Assembly: GCA_965223695.1 (NCBI GenBank)
Contig: CBDCXJ010000024.1
Span: 124,001-188,000, forward strand
Source: JAUVPB01 sp965223695
Lineage (GTDB): Bacteria; Actinomycetota; Thermoleophilia; Gaiellales; Gaiellaceae
Direction: 5' to 3'
DNA length: 64,000 bases
This document shows positions 36,648-44,934 of this stretch, piece by piece. The number at the start of each line of letters is the position of its first letter. Positions within the stretch are counted from its first letter, which is position 1. Under the pieces are notes generated by a model that saw nothing but the letters and a program-made list of their open reading frames with translations, was not told where the DNA came from and did not search any database. The position numbers and the translations under genes were made by a program.

Positions 36648-38888
36648 ATGTCCGTCGAGACGCATATCCGCACCGAGCCGGCCGTCTGCTGCGCCTGCTC
36701 GCAGCAGTGCGGCGTGCTCGTCGAGGTCGAAGGCAACGGGGTCACTGCCATCACGGGCGACCGGGAGCATCCGGTGAGCGCCGGCTTCGTGTGTCCGAAG
36801 GGCTCGGGTGCGCATCTGCTCCACCACGACGACTCACGCATCCACGTTCCCCTGAAGCGCGTCGGTCCGCGGGGCAGCGGCGAATGGCAGGAGACCACAT
36901 GGGACGAGGCTCTCGACGAGATCGCGAGCACGATCTCCGGGCTGTGCGACGAGTTCGGTCCCGAGGCGCTCGCGTACGGCTTCGGCACGCTGCATGGGGC
37001 CGACTGGGGACTCGGCGAGCGGTTCATGAACCTGTTCGGCAGCCCGAACGCCGTCGGTCAGGACAAGGTCTGCTCCGGGCCCAACGCGCTCGGCGAGTGC
37101 CTCACGTACGGCTTCGGGCCCACGTTCTCGACCGCCCCGGTTGCGGGGAAGACCCGCTGCATCGTGGTGTGGGGCTTCCGGCCCAGCGCGTCGATGCCGC
37201 TGTTGTGGGGACAGATCGTGCGGGCGCGTCGCGCGGGCGCCAAACTGATCGTCGTCGATCCGCAGCGAACGCACGAGGCCGAGCTTGCGGACGTCTGGCT
37301 GCAGAACCGCCCCGGCAGCGATACGGCGCTCGCGCTTTCGCTGATCCACGTCATTGTCCGCGAGGGCTTGCACGACGCCGCGTTCGTCGAGGAGCACACA
37401 ACGGGTTTCGACGATCTCTGCGAACGGGCGCTCGACTACTCGCCGGCGACAGGTGAACAGCTCAGCTGGGTGCCCGGGCAGGAGATCGTCGCCGCCGCGC
37501 GCATGATCGCGCGCGACGGCCCGACGCTCGTGCACGGCGGCAATGGCCTCTGCCAGAGCGGCACGAATGCCGTACAGAGCGCCCGTGCTCTGGCATGCCT
37601 CATCGCCATCACCGGGAACATCGGTCGCGACGGCGCTCACGCGCTTAACGGCCCCCCGCGCGACCTCGTTGCCAACGGCGACGCGGTGCTGGCCCCGGCG
37701 CTGTCCAACATCCAGCGCGAGAAGCGCCTCGGCGCCGAGACGTTCGCTCAGCTCGGGCGCGGCTACGGCGCCCTCGACGAGGCGATGAGCGGCGCCTGGT
37801 ACGGGAAGCGCCACGTCATGAGCTGGCTCGCGACAGCGCACGAGCCGACGCTCTGGCGGGCGATCACGGCCGAGCGGCCGTATCCCGTCAAGGCCCTGAT
37901 CCTCCAATGCCACAACGCCGTCGGCGCTGGCGCGAACGCGAAAACGGTTGCCGAGGCGCTTACGAGCGAGAAGCTCGACCTGCTCGTCGTCCACGACCTC
38001 TTCCTCAACGCGACCTCGCGACTAGCTGACTACATACTGCCGGCCTCGCACTGGCTCGAGAAGCCCTTCCTCTCACTCGGCTATGGCTACATGGGGATGG
38101 CCGGCGACTACGCAGAGGCGAAGCCCGCGCCGATCTCGGCCGCGTTCGAGCACCGCAGCGACTACGAGCTGTGGCGAGACCTCGGCCGCAGGCTTGGGCA
38201 GGAGAGCTACTGGCCGGAAACCGCCGAGGAGTTCTGGGACGGGCTGCTCGAGCCGGCCGGTCTCGATTTCGCCTCGCTGAGCAAGCGCCGCGGCCCCGTC
38301 ACGGGTGCCGGCGCGCGGCAGAAGACCGGCGCCGGCGACGTGGCGTTCGGCACGCCGAGCGGCGTCCGGGAGGCGGCCTTTGGCACGCCGAGCGGCAAGA
38401 TCGAGCTCCGCTCGTCGCTGCTCGAGTCCTGGGGCATCGATCCACTTCCGTACTTCGAGCTTCCGGCCATCTTCGCCGGCACCGAGGAGTCCTACCCGCT
38501 CGTGCTCACGACGGGCGGGCGCAAGCTCGAGGGCTTCCACCAGAACGCCCAGCAGATGCCCTGGTTTCGCGAGAAGCACCCGCACCCCGTCGTCAGCATG
38601 CACCCGGACACCGCGTCCGATGCGGGAGTCGAGGCCGGAGACTGGGTTCGAATCGAGACGCCTGTCGGGGCCGTGCGACAGCAGGCTCGCCTCACGGACG
38701 CGCTAGCGCCGCTCGTCGTACACGCCGATCGCTGGTGGTACCCGGAGCGGGCCGACGATGCGGACGATCCCTTCGGCTTCTGGGAGACGAACATCAATGT
38801 CTGCACGGAGGACGCGAGCGACAGCTGCGACCCGATCATGGGCAGCTGGCTCCTTCGCGGGCTGCCGTGCCGCGTCGTCTCGGACTGA
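36648..38888 (+). CDS. Molybdopterin-dependent oxidoreductase (DMSO reductase/formate dehydrogenase superfamily)
   Basis: The 746-residue protein has an N-terminal [4Fe-4S] motif CCACSQQCGVLVEV and a fourth Cys in GFVCPKGSG, then the bis-MGD fold. DKVCSGPNALGECLTYGFGP contains a Cys that may ligate Mo. The C-terminal dinucleotide-binding domain begins at YPLVLTTGGRK. No twin-Arg signal is seen, so it is probably cytoplasmic. No Fe-S or membrane subunit gene follows, so the electron partner is unknown; the ferredoxin genes at 39946-41739 are candidates. It could hydroxylate or reduce a heterocyclic substrate. Its stop is adjacent to the stop of the convergent Ldh2 gene. Confidence 0.9.
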   Translation: MSVETHIRTEPAVCCACSQQCGVLVEVEGNGVTAITGDREHPVSAGFVCPKGSGAHLLHHDDSRIHVPLKRVGPRGSGEWQETTWDEALDEIASTISGLCDEFGPEALAYGFGTLHGADWGLGERFMNLFGSPNAVGQDKVCSGPNALGECLTYGFGPTFSTAPVAGKTRCIVVWGFRPSASMPLLWGQIVRARRAGAKLIVVDPQRTHEAELADVWLQNRPGSDTALALSLIHVIVREGLHDAAFVEEHTTGFDDLCERALDYSPATGEQLSWVPGQEIVAAARMIARDGPTLVHGGNGLCQSGTNAVQSARALACLIAITGNIGRDGAHALNGPPRDLVANGDAVLAPALSNIQREKRLGAETFAQLGRGYGALDEAMSGAWYGKRHVMSWLATAHEPTLWRAITAERPYPVKALILQCHNAVGAGANAKTVAEALTSEKLDLLVVHDLFLNATSRLADYILPASHWLEKPFLSLGYGYMGMAGDYAEAKPAPISAAFEHRSDYELWRDLGRRLGQESYWPETAEEFWDGLLEPAGLDFASLSKRRGPVTGAGARQKTGAGDVAFGTPSGVREAAFGTPSGKIELRSSLLESWGIDPLPYFELPAIFAGTEESYPLVLTTGGRKLEGFHQNAQQMPWFREKHPHPVVSMHPDTASDAGVEAGDWVRIETPVGAVRQQARLTDALAPLVVHADRWWYPERADDADDPFGFWETNINVCTEDASDSCDPIMGSWLLRGLPCRVVSD

Positions 38889-39956
38889 TCAGACGGGTGA
38901 TTCGACCCCGGCCTCTGACGCCACCCCGAGAATCACGTCCCAGGTCGACCGCTCGATTGCGATCCCGTCGGCGCGTCGCCGCGCGGCCGTGGCCCGCTCG
39001 ATGTCACCCGGGAAGAGGATCTCGGGCGCGCCGGGATGCCTCGGCGAGTCGGTGATGAACGTTCGCAGCGCCTCGACGTCGGCGCCGAACTCGTCGAGCC
39101 CGACGATCGGCTCGATGTCGATGGCGATCAGCTGGAAGGCGTTCGAGAACTCCTTGTCGTCCTCACGACTGACGCCGCCGCGGCTGAGAATGCCGACGAG
39201 GATCTCTGAGAGCAGGATCAGCCCGTAGCCCTTGTGGCCGCCGAGCGGTGTGAGCGCGCCGCCCGTGTAGAAGTCGTCGGGAGTCGTCGACGGATGACCG
39301 TCGGCGTCGAGCAACAAGCCCTCGGCGATCTTCTCGCCTCGCGCCTGCGCAACGAGCACCTTGCCGCCGGCGACTGTGCTCAGAGCCATGTCGTGCACAA
39401 CGGGCTCGCCGGCACTCGGCGCGGCAAGAGACACCGGGTTGTTCGTCAGGCGCCGTCCGTAGCCGCCGTGCGGCGCGACGTGTAGCTGACCGCCCTGGCC
39501 GTTGGAGAACATCACCGCCGCGAGGCCTGCCGCGGCGACGATCTCGGTGAACTCGCCCAGCCGGCCGATGTGGTTGTTGTTGCGGCAGAAGATCGAGCTG
39601 ATGCCGTGCGCACGGGCGCGTTCGACCGCGAGCTCGGCGGCATGGCGCGCGATCGCCTGTCCGTAGCCGAAGCCGCCGTCGAGGACAACGACGGCACCGC
39701 CGTCATGGTCGACAACGATCTCGTTGTCGGGTCTGATCTTGCCTTCGCGGGTCCAGCGCACGTACTGCTCGAGCAGTACGACGCCGTGTGAGTCGTGGCC
39801 CATCGAGTTCGACGTCACCATGTGCTCGGCAACGATCGCAGCGTCGGCCGTGCGCGCTCCGACGGCCACGAGTATGTCGCGCGCGAAGGTCTGCAGCGCG
39901 TCGGGCTCGAGCACGACCCCGTCGAACGCGTCGGCGGCGGGGCGCTTAGCTGCCAT
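38889..39956 (-). CDS. Malate/L-lactate dehydrogenase family (Ldh2-type) NAD(P) oxidoreductase
   Basis: The 355-residue protein shows the Ldh2 motifs NSMGHDSHGVVLLEQYV, CRNNNHIGRLGEF, PHGGYGRRLTNNPVSLAAP and GGHKGYGLILLSEILVG. Family members reduce 2-oxo acids or oxidise 2-hydroxy acids (malate, lactate, ureidoglycolate, 2,3-diketogulonate). Ureidoglycolate dehydrogenase (AllD) is in this family, which would suit the ureide theme, but the sequence does not decide it. It is the last gene of a five-gene minus-strand operon and overlaps the ferredoxin gene by 11 bp. Confidence 0.9.
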   Translation of the reverse strand: MAAKRPAADAFDGVVLEPDALQTFARDILVAVGARTADAAIVAEHMVTSNSMGHDSHGVVLLEQYVRWTREGKIRPDNEIVVDHDGGAVVVLDGGFGYGQAIARHAAELAVERARAHGISSIFCRNNNHIGRLGEFTEIVAAAGLAAVMFSNGQGGQLHVAPHGGYGRRLTNNPVSLAAPSAGEPVVHDMALSTVAGGKVLVAQARGEKIAEGLLLDADGHPSTTPDDFYTGGALTPLGGHKGYGLILLSEILVGILSRGGVSREDDKEFSNAFQLIAIDIEPIVGLDEFGADVEALRTFITDSPRHPGAPEILFPGDIERATAARRRADGIAIERSTWDVILGVASEAGVESPV

Positions 39957-40155
39957 CCTCTGCCCCCTCCTCGACGACGATGGCCGAAGCCGGACACGCT
40001 CGCTCGGCCGCCTCCAAGTCCTCGCGCGAGGCGCCGGCTCCGTTGACGACGACGGCGATGTCCTCGTCGTCGAGCTCGAAGTAGCCCCTTGCCAGACGGA
40101 TGCAGTTGCCCGCTCCGATGCACAGGTCGCGATCGACTACGGCTCCTACGGTCAC
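39946..40155 (-). CDS. Small [3Fe-4S]-type ferredoxin
   Basis: This acidic protein has 69 residues. The Cys pattern DLCIGAGNCIRLA followed by ERACPASAIVV gives C-x5-C and a distant C-P, the single-cluster pattern of actinobacterial ferredoxins that feed cytochromes P450. GTG 40155 follows AAGGAGGT. It is encoded directly after an FAD reductase gene. No P450 gene is visible in the window. Confidence 0.9.
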   Translation of the reverse strand: MTVGAVVDRDLCIGAGNCIRLARGYFELDDEDIAVVVNGAGASREDLEAAERACPASAIVVEEGAEDGS

Positions 40156-40167
40156 CCTAGACCTCCT

Positions 40168-41346
40168 TCATGCGTCGCTCTTCGTCTCGCCGAGGTTCCT
40201 CAGCTCGCGCCGCGCGGCGCCGGTCGCGCGCGGCTGGCCGGCGGCGAACACTGCCTTCAGCTCGCCGTCTCGCAGGTAGCGGGCGACGAAGCTTCGTGGG
40301 GGATCTAGATCCTCGATCTCGATATCGTCCCATGTAGGGGCGTAGCCAACGTACTGCAGCTTCACATCGTGCTGGTCCGACCAGAAGAACGGGATCGGCG
40401 CGAACACCGCCGCCTCTCCCAGCACCGCGGCTGCGGCCGCATCCCCGTGGCGGCCCGCCGTGTCCCAGTGCTCGACCCGCATGTGGGCCTCGTAGCGCGG
40501 ATTCCACCACCGCGCGCAGTCGCCGGCCGCGAACACGTTGGGCGCCGAGGTCTGGCAGGCGGCGTCGGTCACGATCCCGTCGTCGAGCTCGACGCCTGAC
40601 CCGGCGAGCCAGTCGGTGGCCGGTGCCATGCCGGCGCCGACGACAACGGCGTCTCCCCGCAGGACGCGGCCGTCCTCGAGCGCAACCTCGTACCCGTCGG
40701 AGCCCCTGGCGCACCCGCGCGCTGCGATTCCGGCCAGAACCTCGACGCCCATGCTCTCGTGCAGCGCGGCGATGCGAACGCCGACCTCGGGGCCGAGCGC
40801 GCCCGCCAGTGGGGCAGGTAGCGCCTCGATCATCGTTACGTCGATGCCACGAGCCGCGGCCGATGAGGCGACCTCGCCGCCGATGAAGCCGCCGCCGATG
40901 ACAACCAGACGCTCGCAGCCCTCGAGCGCGTCCCTGACGGCAGCCACATCTTCGAGCTCGCGCAGCAAGAGCAGGCCCGGCGCGGCAAGCACCCGCGGGA
41001 GGCGCGCACTGCCGCCGGTCGAGATCACGAGCCTGTCGTAGGAGAGCTCGTCGCCGCCGTCTAGCTGCAGGCGGCGCGCCCCTGCATCGAGACCGATCGC
41101 CAGCGTGTCGAGCCGGAGCTCGATCGCCGCCTCGGCGTATGCCTCGTCGGGCTCGAGCTGGGTCTCGACGCTCGGAACCTCGGCCGCGAGCAGCTCCTTC
41201 GAGAGGAGCGTTCGATCGTAGGGCCGCGAGGCCTCGGCACAGACCATCGTCACCGATCCCTCGAAGCCCAGCTCGCGGAGCTCGAAGGCGCAGCGCTGCC
41301 CGGCGACGCCGCCGCCGACGATGACGATTCGCGCGGGGGCGGCCAC
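40168..41346 (-). CDS. FAD-dependent ferredoxin reductase
   Basis: The 392-residue protein has an N-terminal FAD site (IVIVGGGVAGQRCAFELRE), a central NAD(P)H site (RLVVIGGGFIGGEVASSAAARG) and the second FAD block NVFAAGDCARWWN. It ends with a C-terminal reductase domain (FFWSDQHDVKLQYVGYA). This matches the reductase components of Rieske oxygenases and P450 systems. It would pass electrons from NAD(P)H to the ferredoxin or Rieske protein encoded on either side (spacings 12 and 15 bp). The start is GTG 41346. Confidence 0.92.
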   Translation of the reverse strand: MAAPARIVIVGGGVAGQRCAFELRELGFEGSVTMVCAEASRPYDRTLLSKELLAAEVPSVETQLEPDEAYAEAAIELRLDTLAIGLDAGARRLQLDGGDELSYDRLVISTGGSARLPRVLAAPGLLLLRELEDVAAVRDALEGCERLVVIGGGFIGGEVASSAAARGIDVTMIEALPAPLAGALGPEVGVRIAALHESMGVEVLAGIAARGCARGSDGYEVALEDGRVLRGDAVVVGAGMAPATDWLAGSGVELDDGIVTDAACQTSAPNVFAAGDCARWWNPRYEAHMRVEHWDTAGRHGDAAAAAVLGEAAVFAPIPFFWSDQHDVKLQYVGYAPTWDDIEIEDLDPPRSFVARYLRDGELKAVFAAGQPRATGAARRELRNLGETKSDA

Positions 41347-41361
41347 CTCGCCCGGAAGACC

Positions 41362-41739
41362 TCAGGAGGCGGGGCCCGCCGCCGGGCTGATCACGACCTC
41401 GCCGGCCTGCACCACTGCCTCGTAGGTGGGAACACGAACCTCGGGGTCGAAGATCGCGCGCCCGTTGGTCAGGTCGAACTGCCACTTGTGCCACGGGCAG
41501 GTCACGACCTGTCCGTCGAGCCCGTAGCGGTACTCGTAGGGATCCGAAGGGAGCAGCGTTCCGCCCACGCGGCCGCGGCAGAGCGGGCCCTGCTGATGCG
41601 GGCACCTGTTGTCGATCGCGTAGACGGTGCCGTCGACGTTGAACACGGCGATCGTCGTGCCGAAGGCGTCGACGGTCGTGGCCGTGCCCGGTGGAAGGTC
41701 GGCGAGCGCGACGGTCACACTCTCGGTCGTGGCGCTCAC
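41362..41739 (-). CDS. Rieske-type [2Fe-2S] ferredoxin
   Basis: The 125-residue protein carries both halves of the Rieske cluster site, NRCPHQQG and VTCPWHKWQFD, and a typical DGTVYAIDN strand before them. It is a free-standing Rieske ferredoxin, the usual electron donor in aromatic-ring dioxygenases or nitrite reductases. It overlaps the upstream amidohydrolase gene by 4 bp (GTGA). The oxygenase it would serve is not in the window. Confidence 0.92.
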   Translation of the reverse strand: MSATTESVTVALADLPPGTATTVDAFGTTIAVFNVDGTVYAIDNRCPHQQGPLCRGRVGGTLLPSDPYEYRYGLDGQVVTCPWHKWQFDLTNGRAIFDPEVRVPTYEAVVQAGEVVISPAAGPAS

Positions 41740-42797
41740 GCGGCCCCGTTGCTCGCCGGCAATCCATAGAAGCTGCGCGCGTTCTCGCCCATCACCGCGT
41801 CGTGCCAGCCCGCCGGCACGCGCTCGCGGACGCTCTCGGGCGTGTCCGAGTCCCAGCGCGGATAGCCGCTTGCGAACATCAGCACGTCCTCGAGCCCGCC
41901 GATCGCCTCGAGCATCGGGACGAGGTCAGCGCCCTCGGGAGGCTGCTCCAGCGGGTGCGTCGTGAAGCGCATCTGCTCGAAGATGATCTCGCTCGGCTGG
42001 CGCTTGACCCAGGGAACCTCCACCCTGAGGCCCTTCCAGTCGGCGTCCAGACGCCAGAGCACCTCGGGCAGCCAGAGGATTCCCCCTTCCGACATGACGA
42101 CGCCGAGCTCCGGATACTTCTCGAAGACGCCGTGGCAGATGAGGCTCGTCGTGTGCGCCATTGCGGCAATTGGCGCAAGCGCGTGATACTCCACGAAGTA
42201 GCGGGGATAGCCGGTCGCGGGCGGCGCGTTGATGCCGCTTCCCTCCGCACCCTGGTGCAGCGCCACACGCAGACCCATCTCGACGGCCGCCTCGAAGATC
42301 GGGTGGTAGTGGGGCTGCCCGTAGCCCGAGGTCGAGCCGAACGTCAGCGTGACCTGGACGACGCCCGGCTTGTCGCCGTACTCGCGGATGATCTGGGCCG
42401 AGAGCGACGGCTCCTGCGAGGGAACCATCAGCGATCCGCGTAGGCGCGTGTCGCGCGGAAGCCACTCCTCGGTCAGCCAGCGGTTGTAGCCGACCGAGAT
42501 GCTGGCGACGACCTGGGTGTTGGGAAGGCAGGCGGCAAGCATGAGCGCGCCGGCATTGACAACTGCGAAGTCGACATCGAGCGCGTCGAGGTGCTGTTCC
42601 CTGAAGAGCTCGTAGTCGGCGCCCGGCACGTCCGAGTCGGGCAGGGCATCTCGGCGAACCAGGTTGTCGGGGTTGGGGAACAGGTACCCCGGCATCGTGA
42701 AGTTCGAGTTCTGGATGTAGTCGCGGATCCCCGGCTCGATCCAGGGGAGCAGCCGATCGACCGTGATGCTCTCCTGATGGACGTCGGCGTCGATCAT
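41736..42797 (-). CDS. Amidohydrolase 2 (ACMSD/LigW-type) family protein
   Basis: The 353-residue TIM-barrel hydrolase begins MIDADVHQESI, in which D-x-H is the metal-binding start. Later blocks are RVALHQGAEGSGINAP, LICHGVFEKYPELGVVMSEGGILWLPE and MFASGYPRWDSDTP, with the late acidic ligand. Members decarboxylate or hydrolyse ring compounds (ACMSD, isoorotate decarboxylase, LigW). ATG 42797 with GAGGAG upstream is preferred to a longer frame that overlaps the divergent gene. It heads the minus-strand redox operon and has a close paralog at 42856. Confidence 0.88.
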   Translation of the reverse strand: MIDADVHQESITVDRLLPWIEPGIRDYIQNSNFTMPGYLFPNPDNLVRRDALPDSDVPGADYELFREQHLDALDVDFAVVNAGALMLAACLPNTQVVASISVGYNRWLTEEWLPRDTRLRGSLMVPSQEPSLSAQIIREYGDKPGVVQVTLTFGSTSGYGQPHYHPIFEAAVEMGLRVALHQGAEGSGINAPPATGYPRYFVEYHALAPIAAMAHTTSLICHGVFEKYPELGVVMSEGGILWLPEVLWRLDADWKGLRVEVPWVKRQPSEIIFEQMRFTTHPLEQPPEGADLVPMLEAIGGLEDVLMFASGYPRWDSDTPESVRERVPAGWHDAVMGENARSFYGLPASNGAA

Positions 42798-42816
42798 GGC
42801 ATCGCTCCTCGCCGCG

Positions 42817-42822
42817 TAGTAT
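42817..42822 (+). promoter_or_regulatory. Probable -10 box (TAGTAT) of the eight-gene operon
   Basis: TAGTAT fits TANNNT and lies 33 nt before ATG 42856, with GGGAGG between them as ribosome-binding site. The 58-bp divergent gap must also hold the promoter of the minus-strand amidohydrolase operon. Confidence 0.4.
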
Positions 42823-42855
42823 CGTGCATGTACTCCCGACGCGGGAGGCCCGTGC

Positions 42856-43935
42856 ATGATCGATACGGACATCCACTACGAGTTCCTCGGCCTACCGGAG
42901 CTCCTACCCTGGGTTGATCCCGCACAGCGGGACTACCTGGCGAACAGCGACTTCGCGCTCCCCGGCGGCCTCTTCCCGAATCCTCAGCACTACGTGCGAC
43001 AGGACTCGGTTCCCGACCCGGAGATCGAGGATCACGCTTACCGGCTGCTCTGCGAGCAGCTGCTCGACCCGTTCGAGATCGAGCTCGGGATCGTCAACGG
43101 CGGCGGCATCGGCCTGCTCGTTGGCTGCCTCCCGAACGCGAAGACGGGCGCCGCGATCGCGCGCGCCTGGAACCGCTGGATGATCGAGGACCTGATGGCC
43201 CGCGACGAGCGCCTGCTCGGGGCCCTGGTCGTGCCCTCACAGGACCCGGCGCTCGCAGCCGAGATGATCCGCGAGTTCGGCGACCACCCCGGGATCGTGC
43301 AGGTCATGCTCTCCTACGGCGCGACGAGCGGCTACGGCCACTCGAACTTCGACCCGATTCATCGCGCGTGCGTCGATACGGACATCGTCATGGGAATCCA
43401 TGTCGGCGCCGAGGGGCAGGGCGTCAACCCGCCGCTTGGCGGCGTCGGCCACCCGACCTACTACGTCGAGTACCACTCACTGATGATCGTCGCCGCGATG
43501 GCGCATACGGCAAGCATGATCTGCGAGGGCGTCTTCGAGCGCTACCCGACGCTTCGGTTCTGCGTGATCGAAGGCGGCGTCGCCTGGATCCCCGAGATCT
43601 TCTGGCGACTCGACGCGAACTGGAAGCGGCTCGGACACGAGCTCCCCTGGCTCGAGCGCTCGCCGAGCGAGGTCATGCGCGAGCAGATCCGTTTCACCAC
43701 CCAGCCGCTCGAGCAACCGCCGAACCCGAGGCAGCTGCGGCAGTTCCTCGAGGGCGTCGGCGGGCTCGACGAGCTGCTCATGTTCGCGACCGACTACCCG
43801 CACTGGGACGCAGACGTGCCCAACCAGATCCAGCGCCGACTGCCGAAGGGCTGGAACGACGCGGTGATGAGCGAGAACGCGCGCTCCTTCTACCGGCTGC
43901 CGCCACCCGCAAAGGCGGCTGCCAAGGCCGCGTAG
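42856..43935 (+). CDS. Amidohydrolase 2 (ACMSD/LigW-type) family protein, paralog of 41736
   Basis: The 359-residue protein starts MIDTDIHYEFLG and shares long stretches with its divergent neighbour: GYGHSNFDPIHRACVDTDIV, AHTASMICEGVFERYPTLR and MFATDYPHWDADVP. It keeps the final Asp ligand (TDYPHWD), whereas the neighbour has SGYPRWD, so the two may differ in metal use or activity. ATG 42856 follows GGGAGG by 7 nt. It is the first gene of the plus-strand operon of cupin, LLM, HyuB and aldolase genes. Confidence 0.88.
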   Translation: MIDTDIHYEFLGLPELLPWVDPAQRDYLANSDFALPGGLFPNPQHYVRQDSVPDPEIEDHAYRLLCEQLLDPFEIELGIVNGGGIGLLVGCLPNAKTGAAIARAWNRWMIEDLMARDERLLGALVVPSQDPALAAEMIREFGDHPGIVQVMLSYGATSGYGHSNFDPIHRACVDTDIVMGIHVGAEGQGVNPPLGGVGHPTYYVEYHSLMIVAAMAHTASMICEGVFERYPTLRFCVIEGGVAWIPEIFWRLDANWKRLGHELPWLERSPSEVMREQIRFTTQPLEQPPNPRQLRQFLEGVGGLDELLMFATDYPHWDADVPNQIQRRLPKGWNDAVMSENARSFYRLPPPAKAAAKAA

Positions 43936-43957
43936 CGGCGTCGCGCGCCCTCGGTGT

Positions 43958-43963
43958 TAGGGT
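43958..43963 (+). promoter_or_regulatory. Possible internal -10 box (TAGGGT) before the duplicated cupin gene
   Basis: TAGGGT lies 22 nt before ATG 43986. A near-perfect Shine-Dalgarno GGAGGTGATTG precedes that ATG, so this gene is probably translated strongly. Confidence 0.35.
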
Positions 43964-43985
43964 GCGCCGAACCCGGAGGTGATTG

Positions 43986-44924
43986 ATGGCTGACCGACCA
44001 GGCGTCGTACTCCAGCGCGACGACGTCACGATCCTCGACACGAATGCGATGCCGTGGGAGGACCACTTCTACGGCGGTACGAAGACGAAGATCCTCACGC
44101 GCTTCGACGACGGCGCGCCAATGGTGCAGATCGAGTGGATTCCCGCCGGTCTCGAGACGTTCGGTGACGCCCCGGAACGCCATGCCCACGCCGTGACCGA
44201 GCGGCTGCTCGTGTTCGCGGGCGAGTTCCCGATCATCGAGTACGAGGACTTCGACGATACGGTCGGCGAGCGGGTCGTCTTCAAGCCCGGCTGGTATCTC
44301 GACCGGGGGGCAGGCAGCGTCCACGGCGCAGACCCGTCGAAGCCGGCGCCGGTCGGGTTCCTTTGCATCGAGTGGCGCGAGGGCAGGAGCTACGTGGGTG
44401 AGGAGGGCTCGGAGACGGAGGTTCACCACCTCGACGGGCCGGTGTCGCCGAAGCCGCAGGCGAACGACCCGGCGAAGACCGGCGGCGTCGTCTACGAGCG
44501 CTCGAACGTGTCGATTCTGGACACGAACGCGATGGAGTGGGAAGACCACTACTACCCGGGCTTCAAGACAAAGATCCTCTCGCGCGACGCGAACGGCTCG
44601 CCGGACGTGGCGCTGTGCTGGATGCCCGCTGCCGTCACGTCGTTTGCCGACAAGCTCGAGCGCCACGCGCACACGAACGCAGACGAGTGGGTGCTGCTGC
44701 TCGAGGGCGAGCTCTCGACGCGCGAGTACGAGAGCTTCGACGACAAGGTCGGCGAGACGGTGATCTTCAAGCCGGGCTACTACCTCGACCGCCGGCGCGG
44801 GAGCGTACACGGCGCCGACGCGGGGAACCCCTCGCCTGTCGGCGCGCTCTGGCTCGAGTGGCGCACCGGGCCCAACTACCTGGGCGAAGAGGGCGCCACG
44901 AACGACATCGACTACCTCGAGTAG
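43986..44924 (+). CDS. Tandem-duplicated cupin protein
   Basis: The 312-residue protein consists of two similar halves, each with the block ILDTNAM-x-WEDH, a metal-type motif (ERHAHAVTERLLVFAGEF; ERHAHTNADEWVLLLEGEL), YLDR and GSVHGAD, ending in an LGEEGA- or VGEEGS-like tail. The halves are joined near residue 155-165. A single-barrel relative is encoded at 55432, so the gene probably arose by internal duplication. Each half could bind one metal ion. Cupins of this kind may be dioxygenases, isomerases or sensors; none can be chosen. ATG 43986 has GGAGGTGA upstream. Confidence 0.85.
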   Translation: MADRPGVVLQRDDVTILDTNAMPWEDHFYGGTKTKILTRFDDGAPMVQIEWIPAGLETFGDAPERHAHAVTERLLVFAGEFPIIEYEDFDDTVGERVVFKPGWYLDRGAGSVHGADPSKPAPVGFLCIEWREGRSYVGEEGSETEVHHLDGPVSPKPQANDPAKTGGVVYERSNVSILDTNAMEWEDHYYPGFKTKILSRDANGSPDVALCWMPAAVTSFADKLERHAHTNADEWVLLLEGELSTREYESFDDKVGETVIFKPGYYLDRRRGSVHGADAGNPSPVGALWLEWRTGPNYLGEEGATNDIDYLE

Positions 44925-44934
44925 GGCCAAGGCA

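Noticed and set aside
40157..41767. 536-codon minus-strand open frame, Arg-rich
   Set aside because: It overlaps the FAD reductase and Rieske genes in another frame; their motifs show which frame is real.
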